Source: JAQWQB01 sp047636995 (GTDB lineage Bacteria; Bacteroidota; Bacteroidia; Flavobacteriales_D; Sanyastnellaceae). Taken from it: a stretch of DNA of 64,000 nt. Within the stretch, counting starts at the first letter, position 1. Each line of letters starts with the position of its first letter. Positions 17,074 through 27,034 of the stretch are shown here, in pieces. Position numbers and translations under genes: made by a program. The notes under the pieces were generated by a model. It saw only the letters and a program-made list of their open reading frames with translations, had not been told where the DNA came from and did no database searches. The stretch covers positions 124,001-188,000 of the forward strand of contig JBLIGQ010000001.1 in NCBI GenBank assembly GCA_047636995.1. Reading direction: 5' to 3'.

Positions 17074-20000
17074 ATGTCGCGTAAGATCTACTTACTGTTC
17101 TTGCTGTCCTTTTTCATTTCGCCCACTTTATTTGGGCAGGCCGGTTCAGGAACTCTGAAGGGTAAGGTGACTGATTCCGAAACAGGTGAACCACTTCCGT
17201 TTGTAAACGTAGTAGTTTTCCTTAATGGAAATCAGATCACTGGAGCCAACACCGACTTTGACGGAGAGTATACCGTCAAGCCAATTGATCCGGGAACCTA
17301 TGAGGTTCTCTTTTCGTATGTCGGTTACAACACCAAAAAAGTTACAGGTGTACAAATAACTTCCAACAAAATTCAATTCGTGAATGCTCCGCTTGCGAGC
17401 GGTATTCAAATAGACGAAGTTGAAATTGTTGAATATTCTGTTCCCCTCATCGATCGAGATGGAGGTGCTTCAGGTGGGACAGTAACACGTGAAGACATCG
17501 ACAAGATGCCAGGACGTGATGCAGTAGCCCTCGCATCTCAAGTTGCAGGTGTAGGAACCACGGGAACTGACGGTGGCATCTCAATTAGAGGTGCTCGTCC
17601 GAACTCAACATGGATTTACATCGATGGAATCAAGGTGCGTGGCTCTTCAGCTTTACCTAAATCGGCAATTCAAGAAGTTTCAGTACTTACAGGAGGTATC
17701 CCGGCAAACATTGGGGATGCAACTGGAGGTGTCATGAACATTTCACTTCGTAACTCTTCGGCCAAGTGGTTTGGAGGATTTGAGGTGATTTCTTCTGGAT
17801 TCAAGAGTGGCGATACGGCAATTGGACTTGACCGTTATGGATACAACTTGATTGAAGGTGTTGTTTCTGGCCCTATCCTATTCAGTAAAGATGAGGAAGG
17901 AAACAGAGACCGTCCACTGTTAGGATTGTTCATTTCTGGAAACTATACGAGTCAAGTTGATACGCGTCCTGCCTACGGCGGTGTTATGCGTATGACTGAT
18001 GAGGCGCGTGAATCAATTCAGAACAACCCCCTTCGCCAAAACATTTCTTCTACGGGTCAGATCAACGGAGCGCTATTTAATGCAGACTTCCTTACTGAAG
18101 ATAGTTTTGAAAACGTACCAACTAGGATCAACGCAGGTCGTAATGCTGCTAACTTGGTTGCGAAAATCGATGTGCACACTTCTGAAACGATGAGTTTAAC
18201 TTTCGGTGGAACGGGAGCGTTCAACAGAGGAAATGAGTTCAGTCGTTCAAGAAGTTTGATGAACTGGGAAAACAACGTTCAAACAACGAATTTTGACTGG
18301 AGAGTTTATGGTAAATTCTCACAGCGCTTCAACAACGAAGAAGATTCTGATGAGGGTAGTTCTGCAAGTAACTTGAAGAACATTTTCTACACAGTAATGG
18401 TAGATTACTCTCAAAACATTGACCGTAGACAAGACGAAACGCACAAAGATGAATTTTTCAAGTATGGCCACGTAGGTCAATTTGAAGCATTCGACCGTAA
18501 GTCTTATACCTATGACTTTGCTCGTCAAGTTTATGTTCATGACGGTTGGGAAGATACTCTGGTAACCTTTACTCCTTCTGAGTACAACCCTGAACTTGCT
18601 GCAATCAACAACCAATACTTTGGCCTATTTGAGCAAGAAGCATACAATGAGTTTGAACCAGGACCATACTCTTCTCTACTTCAGGTGCAAAATGGAAATG
18701 CACTTCTGAACGGAAGAGTTCCTCCTGCTACTTACAACTTATGGGATTATTTTGGTACGCAGGCGAATGATTACTTGCGACAAGACAACAGACAGTTCCG
18801 TGTTACGGCTTCTGGTTCTGCAGATTTAGGTGACCACGCATTGCAACTTGGATTTGAGTACGAGCAAAGAAATGATGCTTTCTACTCCCTTAATCCAACT
18901 GGCTTGTGGACTTTGGCGAGACTTTATACAAATAGCCACATCCAGGAGATTGACAAAAGCGATTCTACCATCACGAACATTGGTACAGATCAATATGTAA
19001 CCTATGATCGTTTGATTGGTAATGGTCAATTTGAATTTGATCGCAACTTGAGAATTGCACTTGGACTTGACCCTAATGGCAATGATGACGTGATTGTTGA
19101 TGCTTTGGACCCTGAATTTTTCACCATTGATATGTTCGGTGCTGATGATTTATTGAATCAAGGTAACAACCTCGTTCTTTACTCTGGTTATGATCACAAA
19201 GGGAACAAATTGAATGACCGTCCAACGATTGAAGACTTCTTCAACGAAACAAATGACCAAGGATTTAGAACACGTCCAATTGGCGGATATGAGCCGATCT
19301 ACGTTTCTGGATACATCATGGATAAGTTCACGTTTGATGACATTATCTTCAACGTAGGTCTTCGTGTTGACCGTTTCGACGCCAACCAGCCCGTATTGAA
19401 AGATCCTTATGTGATTGGAAATGCACTTACGGTAGGAGATGTACGTGGAGACATCCTAGAAGACATTAACGCAGACGTTACTGTTCCTTCTAACATTGGA
19501 GATGACTTCGTTATCTACGTTGATGACATTGACAACCCAACGAACGTTGTAGGTTACCGTGATGGTGACACTTGGTACAACTCAATTGGAACTGAAATCA
19601 CTGATCCACAGTCAATCGCTTCAACGAACGGAAACCCTGCACCACTCTTGGTGAATGGTCCTGATGAAGACTTGAACTCTAGTGCGTTTAAGGATTACGA
19701 GCCACAAGTGAACTTGATGCCGCGTATTGCCTTCTCTTTCAACATTTCTGATGAGGCTGTTTTCTTCGCTCACTATGACATCTTAACTCAACGTCCACTG
19801 GGAAATAACATCTTCAGTCCAGTTGACTACCTGTTCATTGAGACACGTAACAATTTGATCAACAATCCTGACTTGAAGCCAACAAAGACAATTGACTACG
19901 AGCTCGGTTTCCAGCAAGTGTTATCACGTAGTTCTTCGTTGAAGATTTCAGCGTTCTACCGTGAGCTTCGCGACATGATTCAGGTTCGTCAATTCTCAGG

Positions 20001-20763
20001 GGCTTACCCACGTTCATACAGAGCATTTGGTAACCTTGACTTTGGAACGACCAAAGGACTTACTGTTTCTTACGATTTACGTAGAACAGGAAATGTTCGT
20101 TTGAATGCATCTTATACGCTTCAGTTTGCTGATGGTACAGGATCTACAACTACAACAGCAATTGCTTTGATCAATGCAGGTCTTCCTAACTTACGTTCAA
20201 TTGCACCATTCAATTATGACCAACGTCACAGAATTGTGATGAACTTAGATTACCGTTATGGCGGTGGCACTGATTACAATGGTCCTGTTTGGTTCGGTAA
20301 ACAAGTATTTTCAAACACAGGTCTTAACTTCATTGCTAACCTCGGTTCTGGTACTCCGTATACCGCTTCTAACATCGCAATTCCTATAACTGGAGAGGTT
20401 TCTCCAAATACACAAGGTTCAATCAACGGTAGCCGCCTTCCTTGGCAGTTTAGCCTCGATATGAATATTGACAAGAACTTTGTTCTTTCATTCGGTGAGG
20501 AAGATGGTAAAGCGAAAACGTTGAACATGAACATCTACTTATGGGTATCTAACCTCCTCAACATCCAAAACATCAATTCGGTTTACCGATTCACTGGTGT
20601 TTCTGATGATGACGGATACCTTGCTGCTGCTCAGTATCAGCCTCAAATTAATTCACAAAACTCACCGGATGCCTTCCGTAATTACTACACTATGTTGGTT
20701 GACAACCCTTTCAACTTGGGTCTACCACGTACTGTACGTCTAGGTTTGAAACTCGACTTCTAA
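17074..20763 (+). CDS. TonB-dependent outer membrane receptor with CarboxypepD-reg-like domain
   Basis: 1229 residues. Signal peptide about 1-21 (ending F-G-Q-A); carboxypeptidase-regulatory-like beta-sandwich at about 25-115 (G-K-V-T-D-S-E-T-G-E-P-L-P-F-V-N-V). The plug is at about 130-230, with I-S-I-R-G-A-R-P and V-L-T-G-G-I-P-A-N-I-G-D-A-T-G-G. A long beta-barrel ends in R-L-G-L-K-L-D-F with a terminal aromatic residue. No SusD gene follows; instead a giant secreted protein starts 3 nt later and a PorV-like barrel after that. The substrate is unknown; the neighbours suggest a role tied to a secreted surface protein rather than classical glycan uptake. Confidence 0.93.
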   Translation: MSRKIYLLFLLSFFISPTLFGQAGSGTLKGKVTDSETGEPLPFVNVVVFLNGNQITGANTDFDGEYTVKPIDPGTYEVLFSYVGYNTKKVTGVQITSNKIQFVNAPLASGIQIDEVEIVEYSVPLIDRDGGASGGTVTREDIDKMPGRDAVALASQVAGVGTTGTDGGISIRGARPNSTWIYIDGIKVRGSSALPKSAIQEVSVLTGGIPANIGDATGGVMNISLRNSSAKWFGGFEVISSGFKSGDTAIGLDRYGYNLIEGVVSGPILFSKDEEGNRDRPLLGLFISGNYTSQVDTRPAYGGVMRMTDEARESIQNNPLRQNISSTGQINGALFNADFLTEDSFENVPTRINAGRNAANLVAKIDVHTSETMSLTFGGTGAFNRGNEFSRSRSLMNWENNVQTTNFDWRVYGKFSQRFNNEEDSDEGSSASNLKNIFYTVMVDYSQNIDRRQDETHKDEFFKYGHVGQFEAFDRKSYTYDFARQVYVHDGWEDTLVTFTPSEYNPELAAINNQYFGLFEQEAYNEFEPGPYSSLLQVQNGNALLNGRVPPATYNLWDYFGTQANDYLRQDNRQFRVTASGSADLGDHALQLGFEYEQRNDAFYSLNPTGLWTLARLYTNSHIQEIDKSDSTITNIGTDQYVTYDRLIGNGQFEFDRNLRIALGLDPNGNDDVIVDALDPEFFTIDMFGADDLLNQGNNLVLYSGYDHKGNKLNDRPTIEDFFNETNDQGFRTRPIGGYEPIYVSGYIMDKFTFDDIIFNVGLRVDRFDANQPVLKDPYVIGNALTVGDVRGDILEDINADVTVPSNIGDDFVIYVDDIDNPTNVVGYRDGDTWYNSIGTEITDPQSIASTNGNPAPLLVNGPDEDLNSSAFKDYEPQVNLMPRIAFSFNISDEAVFFAHYDILTQRPLGNNIFSPVDYLFIETRNNLINNPDLKPTKTIDYELGFQQVLSRSSSLKISAFYRELRDMIQVRQFSGAYPRSYRAFGNLDFGTTKGLTVSYDLRRTGNVRLNASYTLQFADGTGSTTTTAIALINAGLPNLRSIAPFNYDQRHRIVMNLDYRYGGGTDYNGPVWFGKQVFSNTGLNFIANLGSGTPYTASNIAIPITGEVSPNTQGSINGSRLPWQFSLDMNIDKNFVLSFGEEDGKAKTLNMNIYLWVSNLLNIQNINSVYRFTGVSDDDGYLAAAQYQPQINSQNSPDAFRNYYTMLVDNPFNLGLPRTVRLGLKLDF

Positions 20764-20766
20764 AAA

Positions 20767-23700
20767 ATGATGACTATGAATTATTTTAAGAAAAAGTCCA
20801 TTAAGAAAGTATTGGCGCTCGTTTGTGCTGGAGTATTCGCAATGCCTGCAATGGCTTACAAATACGAAGGGGCAATCGTTCAGGGCAATGGTAGCTCAGA
20901 TGAGGTTAGCACTATAGTATCATCTACACGTGCTGCTGCTTGTGCCCCTGCTACTGCATTACGCGAAATGGAATTCAACAATGTGCGTGCTTTGATTGAA
21001 ACAGGAGGCTCTATGTGGCAAAACCGTTCAACTAGCCGCGCTGCATACGAAGTACCTAAAGACGGAGGCGTATCTTCTCTTTATGCTGGTGCACTATGGA
21101 TGGGTGGATATTCACCTGATCAGCAACTCAAATTAGCTGCTATCACTTTCCGTGCAGATGGAAATGATTTCTGGCCTGGTCCCTTAACGAATGACGGAAC
21201 AGCAGAGATTGACGAAACAGTCTGCCAGGAATATGATACTTTCTATCGCATCCAAAAGCAAGACGCGGCAGCTCACAGAGCTTACTTTGACTGTTTAGCT
21301 GATCCTGAATGTGATCTCGCAGAGCTAGATTTAGATACGTATTCTATTCCTTCATACTTCTTCGAGTATCCTGGAAACGGAAATACAGCCTTAGGTCAAG
21401 ATTTTAACCTTGCTCCTTTTCTTGACTATGACAATGACCTAGTGTATGACCCCTCAGCTGGTGATTACCCTTTCTATGACCTGTTACAAGAAATCAATTG
21501 TGCTGAGCGAAAGAGAGATGATTTAGTGCCCTTGTTTGGTGATGAAACCTACTTCTGGATCTTTAATGATAAAGGAAATGTTCACTCTGAGTCAAACGGT
21601 GAGCCCATCGGAATGGAGATTAGAGCTCAGGCTTTTTCTTTTGCTTCTGATGACGAAATCAACAACATGACGTTCTACAACTATGTGTTGATCAATCAAG
21701 GTACTCAAACATTGAGTAATACTTACTTCGGTGCTTGGGTTGATCCTGATTTAGGATCATCAATTGATGATTACGTAGGTTGCGATGTTCAGCGTGGATT
21801 AGGTTACTGCTATAATGGTGATGACTTTGATCAACCAACAGCTTCTTCTCCAGGATACGGTGACAACCCTCCTGCAGTTGGTGTTGACTTCTTTGAAGGT
21901 CCTTACCAAGATACTGATGGAATTGACAATCCACTTACCGAAAGCATTTCTGAAGCAATAGCAGAATCTGGAATTCCGTACTCTGGTATTGGAATTGGTT
22001 ATGGTGACGGAATTGAGGACAATGAACGTTTCGGAATGAGACGTTTTGTTTACTACAACAACGGTCAAGATCCTGAGAATGGTGAACCAACTACTCCAAT
22101 CCACTACTACAACTACATGAATGGTATTTGGAAGCACGGACAAAAAATGGTTTATGGTGGTGACGGTGTAAATGTTGGTACTACAGAAATAGAAGCTGAC
22201 TACATGTTCCCTGGTGATACCGATCCATTGAATTGGAGTACTGCCGGAATTGCAACAGATGAATGGACAGAGCAAACTGCTGGTAACCCTTCGGCTGATC
22301 GACGCTTCATTCAATCTGCTGGTCCATTTACGCTTCTTCCAGGTGATTACAATAACATCACAATGGGTGTTGTTTGGGCAAGAGCTACAGGTGGGGGCGC
22401 ATTCGCTTCTGTTGAGTTGCTTCAAGAAGCTGATGATAAAGCACAAGCATTATTTGATAACTGCTTCGAGATCGTTTCTGGACCTGCTGCTCCTGAGGTT
22501 ACTATTCAAGAGCTTGACAATGAGTTGATTCTTTATCTCACTAATGGAAATGGTCTATCGAACAACTTTAACGAGGAATTTGGTAAAGATGGTTCTGGTT
22601 TTGATCCGGGTATCCCAGCTTCTTTCAATGGAGAACCTCTTGATACGCTCCAGAGATCTTATGTCTTTGAAGGATACCAAATCTTTCAAGTACTTGATGA
22701 GACGGTAACTGCTGCTGATCTTGAAGATGTTGATAGAGCGCGTTTGATTGGTACAGTTGATGTGAAGAATGACATTACACTAGCAATCAATTATGATCTT
22801 GACCAAACAATGGGCATCTCTGTACCTACGCTTCGTGCAGAAGGCACAGACGAGGGTATTGCGCATAGTTTTCAAGTAACTGATGATGAATTTGCAACTG
22901 GTGATAGCAAGCTAATTAACCACAGAACATATTATTTCATTGTTTTGGCTTATGGTTTCAATAACTATGCAGAATACAATCCTGTCAATTTAACCGGGCA
23001 AGCAGAACAATACAAGTCTTCTAGAACTTCAGCAAGTGGTGGATCTATTCGTGTATTCGCTGGTATCCCTCACGATCCTGCTCCTGAATCAGGTGGTACA
23101 ATCGCTAACGCTTCTTTTGGCGATGGCGTTGAAATCACTCGCTTGGAAGGAACAGGTAATAGCTACAATAATCTTGATTTAACAAAAGCTTCTGAATTGG
23201 ACGTGTTAAACAACACGTTCTCCCAAGAACTTACTTATCAAGCTGGACGAGGTCCAATTGATATTCGCGTTGTGGATCCATTGAATGTTCCTAATGCTGA
23301 ATTTGAGTTGAAAATCGGTTACAATGATGAAGATCTTGATGAAGCAGAATGGGAACTGACCAACTTAACTTGGCTCCAAGACAACGACCCATCAAATGAC
23401 ATCGCTGCTGTTGTTACTTCTGTGAAGACAATTGATATTCTTAATGAGCAACTTTTGCTAGACTGGGGTATGTCTTTGACTATCAATCAGTATGAGTACA
23501 CTAACAACAATTCATTCACTGAGCCTATTGCTGCAACGATTGAATTTGAAGACCCAACATATCCTTGGTTCTCTGGTATTCCAGATCGAGAGGGTTTCAC
23601 AGCCTTGAACTGGATTAGATCTGGTACGCAGGATTCTGATGATGACATTGAAGAAGAAGTAATCTTTGATGACTTGAAGCCAGGTGATCCCCTAGATGAA

Positions 23701-24981
23701 GAAGAACTTTACGAAGGATTACTTAATGGAACTTGGGCACCTTACAGCTTATGTTCATACACTGGAGAATATACGAATAGCTTCACTCAAGAAATTGAGA
23801 TCGGGCCTTCTGTTGCTCCAACTAATGATGCGTTGAAAGGCGATCTAAGTGTTAGTTCCAGAATTAAAGATCTAAACAATGTAGACATCGTTCTTACAAG
23901 TAATACTGATCACTGGACACGTTGTGGAGTTCTTGAAATGCAACCAACAGAAGCATTAGCTCAAAATCTTCTTGGCACAGATTATGGAGATTTCGATGAT
24001 TCACCTAAAATGATTCTTCGTCAGCACCCTTCTGTAGACAAATTAGGTAGAACAATTGGTGAAGGAGCTAATCCTGCCGAGGCGACCATGAATGGAGCAC
24101 AACCAACAGGTATGAGTTGGTTCCCAGGTTATGCGATTGACGTAGGTACAGGGGAGCGATTAAACATCGCTTTCGGTGAGGATTCTTGGTTGAGTGCAGA
24201 CAACGGAAATGACATGATTTTCAATCCGTCTGATCGCGTTTTCTCTAACATTGGAGGAACTGTTTATGCTGGCGGGCAACACTGGATTTACATCTTTAAG
24301 AACAGTGAATACGAAGATGGCAACGATACACGTATGCCAGCTTACGACATGGGACAGCACATGTACGAATCACTTGAGCCTAACTTTACTTTGACTAATC
24401 AACGTAACAGAGTATTCAGGTCATGCACATGGGTAGGTTCATCACTGGTGAATCAGGGGTATGAAATGCTTTCTGTTGAAGACGGCCTTATACCGAACGA
24501 TGTACGTATTCGCCTTCGTGTTAATAAGCAGTATGACAAGTACTCGCCAACAAACATCGATAATGAAGACTATACTGGTGCTGAAAACTTCTGGAACCCT
24601 AGATACCGTTTCTCAACTTCGAAAGTTGCTACAGTGTTATCTAGCATGGCTACATTAGAAGATGGCCTAGATGAAATAAACATTGTTCCTAATCCTTACT
24701 ATGCCTACTCTGAATATGAGACTAGTAAGCTTGATAACCGTGTTAAAGTAACCAACCTCCCTGAAGTTTGTATAGTAAGAATATACAACCTTCAAGGAAC
24801 ATTAATCAGAACGTTTGATAAATCTGATCCGTTGACTAGTTTGGATTGGGACCTGAAGAACGAGCAGAATGTTCCTATTGCAGGGGGAGTTTATATCATC
24901 CACGTGGAAGTGCCAGATGTTGGCGAAAAGATTCTCAAGTGGTTCGGCGTTATGCGCCCAGTTGACCTTGATAACTTCTAA
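20767..24981 (+). CDS. Large secreted protein with T9SS-like C-terminal domain
   Basis: 1404 residues. The signal peptide ends at A-M-A-Y (about residue 30). The mature protein is acidic, with many D/E/N/G-rich stretches of calcium-binding appearance (D-Y-D-N-D-L-V-Y-D-P-S) and repeated extracellular beta segments. The final 95 or so residues have the form of a T9SS/FlgD-like sorting domain: V-P-N-P-Y-Y-A-Y, V-R-I-Y-N-L-Q-G-T-L-I-R and A-G-G-V-Y-I-I-H-V-E, ending with W-F-G-V-M-R. No enzymatic domain is recognised. It is 3 nt after the TonB receptor and 28 nt before the PorV-like gene, so the three form an operon. Confidence 0.85.
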   Translation: MMTMNYFKKKSIKKVLALVCAGVFAMPAMAYKYEGAIVQGNGSSDEVSTIVSSTRAAACAPATALREMEFNNVRALIETGGSMWQNRSTSRAAYEVPKDGGVSSLYAGALWMGGYSPDQQLKLAAITFRADGNDFWPGPLTNDGTAEIDETVCQEYDTFYRIQKQDAAAHRAYFDCLADPECDLAELDLDTYSIPSYFFEYPGNGNTALGQDFNLAPFLDYDNDLVYDPSAGDYPFYDLLQEINCAERKRDDLVPLFGDETYFWIFNDKGNVHSESNGEPIGMEIRAQAFSFASDDEINNMTFYNYVLINQGTQTLSNTYFGAWVDPDLGSSIDDYVGCDVQRGLGYCYNGDDFDQPTASSPGYGDNPPAVGVDFFEGPYQDTDGIDNPLTESISEAIAESGIPYSGIGIGYGDGIEDNERFGMRRFVYYNNGQDPENGEPTTPIHYYNYMNGIWKHGQKMVYGGDGVNVGTTEIEADYMFPGDTDPLNWSTAGIATDEWTEQTAGNPSADRRFIQSAGPFTLLPGDYNNITMGVVWARATGGGAFASVELLQEADDKAQALFDNCFEIVSGPAAPEVTIQELDNELILYLTNGNGLSNNFNEEFGKDGSGFDPGIPASFNGEPLDTLQRSYVFEGYQIFQVLDETVTAADLEDVDRARLIGTVDVKNDITLAINYDLDQTMGISVPTLRAEGTDEGIAHSFQVTDDEFATGDSKLINHRTYYFIVLAYGFNNYAEYNPVNLTGQAEQYKSSRTSASGGSIRVFAGIPHDPAPESGGTIANASFGDGVEITRLEGTGNSYNNLDLTKASELDVLNNTFSQELTYQAGRGPIDIRVVDPLNVPNAEFELKIGYNDEDLDEAEWELTNLTWLQDNDPSNDIAAVVTSVKTIDILNEQLLLDWGMSLTINQYEYTNNNSFTEPIAATIEFEDPTYPWFSGIPDREGFTALNWIRSGTQDSDDDIEEEVIFDDLKPGDPLDEEELYEGLLNGTWAPYSLCSYTGEYTNSFTQEIEIGPSVAPTNDALKGDLSVSSRIKDLNNVDIVLTSNTDHWTRCGVLEMQPTEALAQNLLGTDYGDFDDSPKMILRQHPSVDKLGRTIGEGANPAEATMNGAQPTGMSWFPGYAIDVGTGERLNIAFGEDSWLSADNGNDMIFNPSDRVFSNIGGTVYAGGQHWIYIFKNSEYEDGNDTRMPAYDMGQHMYESLEPNFTLTNQRNRVFRSCTWVGSSLVNQGYEMLSVEDGLIPNDVRIRLRVNKQYDKYSPTNIDNEDYTGAENFWNPRYRFSTSKVATVLSSMATLEDGLDEINIVPNPYYAYSEYETSKLDNRVKVTNLPEVCIVRIYNLQGTLIRTFDKSDPLTSLDWDLKNEQNVPIAGGVYIIHVEVPDVGEKILKWFGVMRPVDLDNF

Positions 24982-25009
24982 ACCACGAACGCACTTTAAT
25001 AATAAGATT

Positions 25010-26065
25010 ATGATGATCTCAAAATATATAACCAAATTCACAGCTACGTTACTGCTCTTTACTGCAGTTCCGTTGGCTGTCTTGGCTGGAAACCCAGATC
25101 GAGCTGGTTCTGCTGGTGCTTCTCATCTCCTAATTAACCCTTGGGCGAGAGGCAGTGGAATGTCAAACTCAAATATGGCATCAGTAAGAGGAATTGAAGC
25201 TACTTGGCAAAATGTTGCTGGTCTCGCTTTCGTTGATCGAACTGAACTCACATTCACGAATACACAATACTTTGTAGGTACGGGTATTTCAATCAACAGC
25301 CTCGGGTTCGCTCAAAAAGTTGGTGAATCTGGCGTTCTTGGTATTAGTGTTATGGCCATGAACTTCGGTGACATTGACATCACAACTGAAGACCTGCCTG
25401 AAGGAGGAGTTGGATCGTTTAGTCCAAGTCTTGCTAACATTGGCGTTTCTTTTGCAAAGGCGTTCTCTAACTCTATCTTTGGTGGTATAACCATGAAAGT
25501 AGTTAGTGAGTCAATCACCAACGTTAAAGCACAAGGAATTGCATTTGATGCTGGTATTCGTTACATCTCAGGAGACAATGACCAACTGAAATTTGGTATC
25601 TCTTTGCGAAACGTAGGGCCTGCAATGCGCTATTCTGGTGATGGTCTTGCTATTACTAGTACCATTCAAAATTCGACTTCTACGCTCACTACAAATCAGC
25701 GTTCTGACTTGTATGAGCTACCGTCACAATTGAACATTGGTGTGGCATACGATTTCCTTCTTTCTGAAGACATGCAATTGACTGCTAACGGGCAATTCAT
25801 TTCTAATTCTTTTTCACTTGACCAATATGCATTTGGTGGTGAACTAGATTGGAAACAAAAGGTTATTATTCGCGCTGGATATCAGTGGGAAACTGGTCTT
25901 GGAAACGAAGATGATGTAGCTACAGCTGTTACAGGTTTAGCTGCCGGTCTTTCCATCCAAGTTCCAACAGGATCTTCTGGTTCTGTTATAGGACTAGACT
26001 ACGCCTACAAAACAACGAATCCATTCGGAGGCATCCACTCTATTGGAGTGCACTTGAGCCTTTGA
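25010..26065 (+). CDS. PorV/PorQ-family outer membrane protein
   Basis: 351 residues from the ATG at 25010 (a second ATG follows at once at 25013). A signal peptide ends at V-L-A-G-N. The segments G-A-S-H-L-L-I-N-P-W-A-R-G-S-G, M-A-S-V-R-G-I-E-A-T-W-Q-N-V-A-G-L-A and Y-F-V-G-T-G-I are typical of the PorV/PorQ (FadL-like barrel) family. In T9SS, PorV shuttles cargo from the translocon to the attachment complex. Its place behind a T9SS-CTD protein suggests a dedicated partner for that cargo, which is inference. An intrinsic terminator follows at 26101-26133. Confidence 0.85.
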   Translation: MMISKYITKFTATLLLFTAVPLAVLAGNPDRAGSAGASHLLINPWARGSGMSNSNMASVRGIEATWQNVAGLAFVDRTELTFTNTQYFVGTGISINSLGFAQKVGESGVLGISVMAMNFGDIDITTEDLPEGGVGSFSPSLANIGVSFAKAFSNSIFGGITMKVVSESITNVKAQGIAFDAGIRYISGDNDQLKFGISLRNVGPAMRYSGDGLAITSTIQNSTSTLTTNQRSDLYELPSQLNIGVAYDFLLSEDMQLTANGQFISNSFSLDQYAFGGELDWKQKVIIRAGYQWETGLGNEDDVATAVTGLAAGLSIQVPTGSSGSVIGLDYAYKTTNPFGGIHSIGVHLSL

Positions 26066-26087
26066 GTCCAAATGATTATTATCTTTG
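26054..26087 (+). promoter_or_regulatory. Candidate greA promoter
   Basis: TATCTTTG at 26080-26087 is an exact -7 box. TTG at 26054-26056 is 23 nt upstream, at the edge of the accepted spacer range, inside the end of the PorV-like gene. Transcription would begin near 26092, just before the hairpin at 26101, so the hairpin would form in the greA leader. Confidence 0.45.
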
Positions 26088-26100
26088 TTGCAGCATTATA

Positions 26101-26133
26101 GGAGAAAGCCCACAAAAGGGTTTTCTCTTTTTT
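26101..26133 (+). terminator. Intrinsic terminator hairpin after the PorV-like gene
   Basis: GGAGAAAGCCC (26101-26111) pairs with GGGTTTTCTC (26118-26127) through one G-U pair, with loop ACAAAA, followed by six T (26128-26133). The position between the PorV-like and greA genes fits termination of the three-gene module. It may also act as a leader hairpin for greA if the upstream promoter is used. Confidence 0.75.
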
Positions 26134-26171
26134 GCGTTTACACCCAATCAATTAGATCAAACTTTAGATCA

Positions 26172-26645
26172 ATGTCACAAGTTGCATATTACACAGTAGA
26201 AGGACTAAAAAAACTCAAAGGAGAGCTTCATCGCATGAAGACCGTTGACCGTCCTGCAATATCTCAGCAAATAGCCGAAGCAAGAGATAAAGGAGATCTT
26301 TCTGAAAATGCCGAATACGACGCCGCTAAGGAATCTCAAGGTATGCTCGAGGCAAAAATCACCAAGCTTGAAACAGCACTGGCACACGCTCGTTTGGTTG
26401 ATGAAAGTCTAATGGATACCAGTAAAGTCTTCATTCTATCACGCGTGAAGTTGAAGAACTTGAATAACAACGCTGTTTTTGAGTATACCTTGGTTGCAGA
26501 AAATGAAGCAAGCCTCGCTGAAAAGAAAATCTCCGTTGATTCACCTATTGGAAAAGGAATCCTTGGAAAGGCCCTAGGCGATATTGCTGAAGTGCAAGTT
26601 CCTTCAGGTCTGATCAAATTCGAAATTATAGAGATCAATCGCTAA
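26172..26645 (+). CDS. greA: Transcription elongation factor GreA
   Basis: 157 residues from the ATG at 26172; the open frame upstream to 26085 crosses the terminator hairpin and is not coding. GreA rescues backtracked RNA polymerase by stimulating transcript cleavage. The coiled-coil tip has the signature D-K-G-D-L-S-E-N-A-E-Y-D-A-A-K-E at about residues 38-53, including the acidic tip residues. The C-terminal FKBP-like domain ends L-I-K-F-E-I-I-E-I. Its stop overlaps the HIT gene start by 1 nt. Confidence 0.97.
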   Translation: MSQVAYYTVEGLKKLKGELHRMKTVDRPAISQQIAEARDKGDLSENAEYDAAKESQGMLEAKITKLETALAHARLVDESLMDTSKVFILSRVKLKNLNNNAVFEYTLVAENEASLAEKKISVDSPIGKGILGKALGDIAEVQVPSGLIKFEIIEINR

Positions 26646-27034
26646 TGGCAACCCTCTTTACACAGATCATAAATGGATCTATTCCTTGTCACAAAATAGC
26701 TGAAAACGATGAGTTTTTATCTTTTTTAGACATCTCTCCTCTTGCACATGGACATACACTTGTTGTACCCAAGCAAGAAACTGATTACTTGTTCGACCTA
26801 GATGACGCACTGCTCGGAAGAATGATGATTTTTGCTAAAAATGTCGCATTACAAGTAGAAAAGGCCATTGATTGTAAAAGAATTGGGGTCGCAGTGATAG
26901 GATTAGAAGTGCCACATGCTCACATTCACTTAGTGCCTTTACAAGCAGTTTCAGACATCAACTTCGAACGTCCTAAGTTAATCGTTACGCATCAAGAGTT
27001 GGCTGATGTGGCTAACCGCATCCTCAACGCCTAA
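26645..27034 (+). CDS. HIT-family (Hint-like) nucleotide-binding protein
   Basis: 129 residues, a single histidine-triad domain. The triad is in V-P-H-A-H-I-H-L-V-P-L at about residues 95-105, with the N-terminal P-C-H-K-I-A-E-N-D-E and D-I-S-P-L-A-H-G-H-T-L-V-V-P-K typical of Hint hydrolases that act on nucleotide phosphoramidates. It shares 1 nt with greA and is coupled to it. Its 3' end overlaps the opposing Asp-box gene by 4 nt. Confidence 0.95.
   Translation: MATLFTQIINGSIPCHKIAENDEFLSFLDISPLAHGHTLVVPKQETDYLFDLDDALLGRMMIFAKNVALQVEKAIDCKRIGVAVIGLEVPHAHIHLVPLQAVSDINFERPKLIVTHQELADVANRILNA

Noticed and set aside
21799..22446. Minus-strand ORF of 215 residues inside the giant secreted protein gene
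   Set aside because: Cysteine/serine/valine-rich composition is an antisense shadow; the plus-strand gene is continuous.
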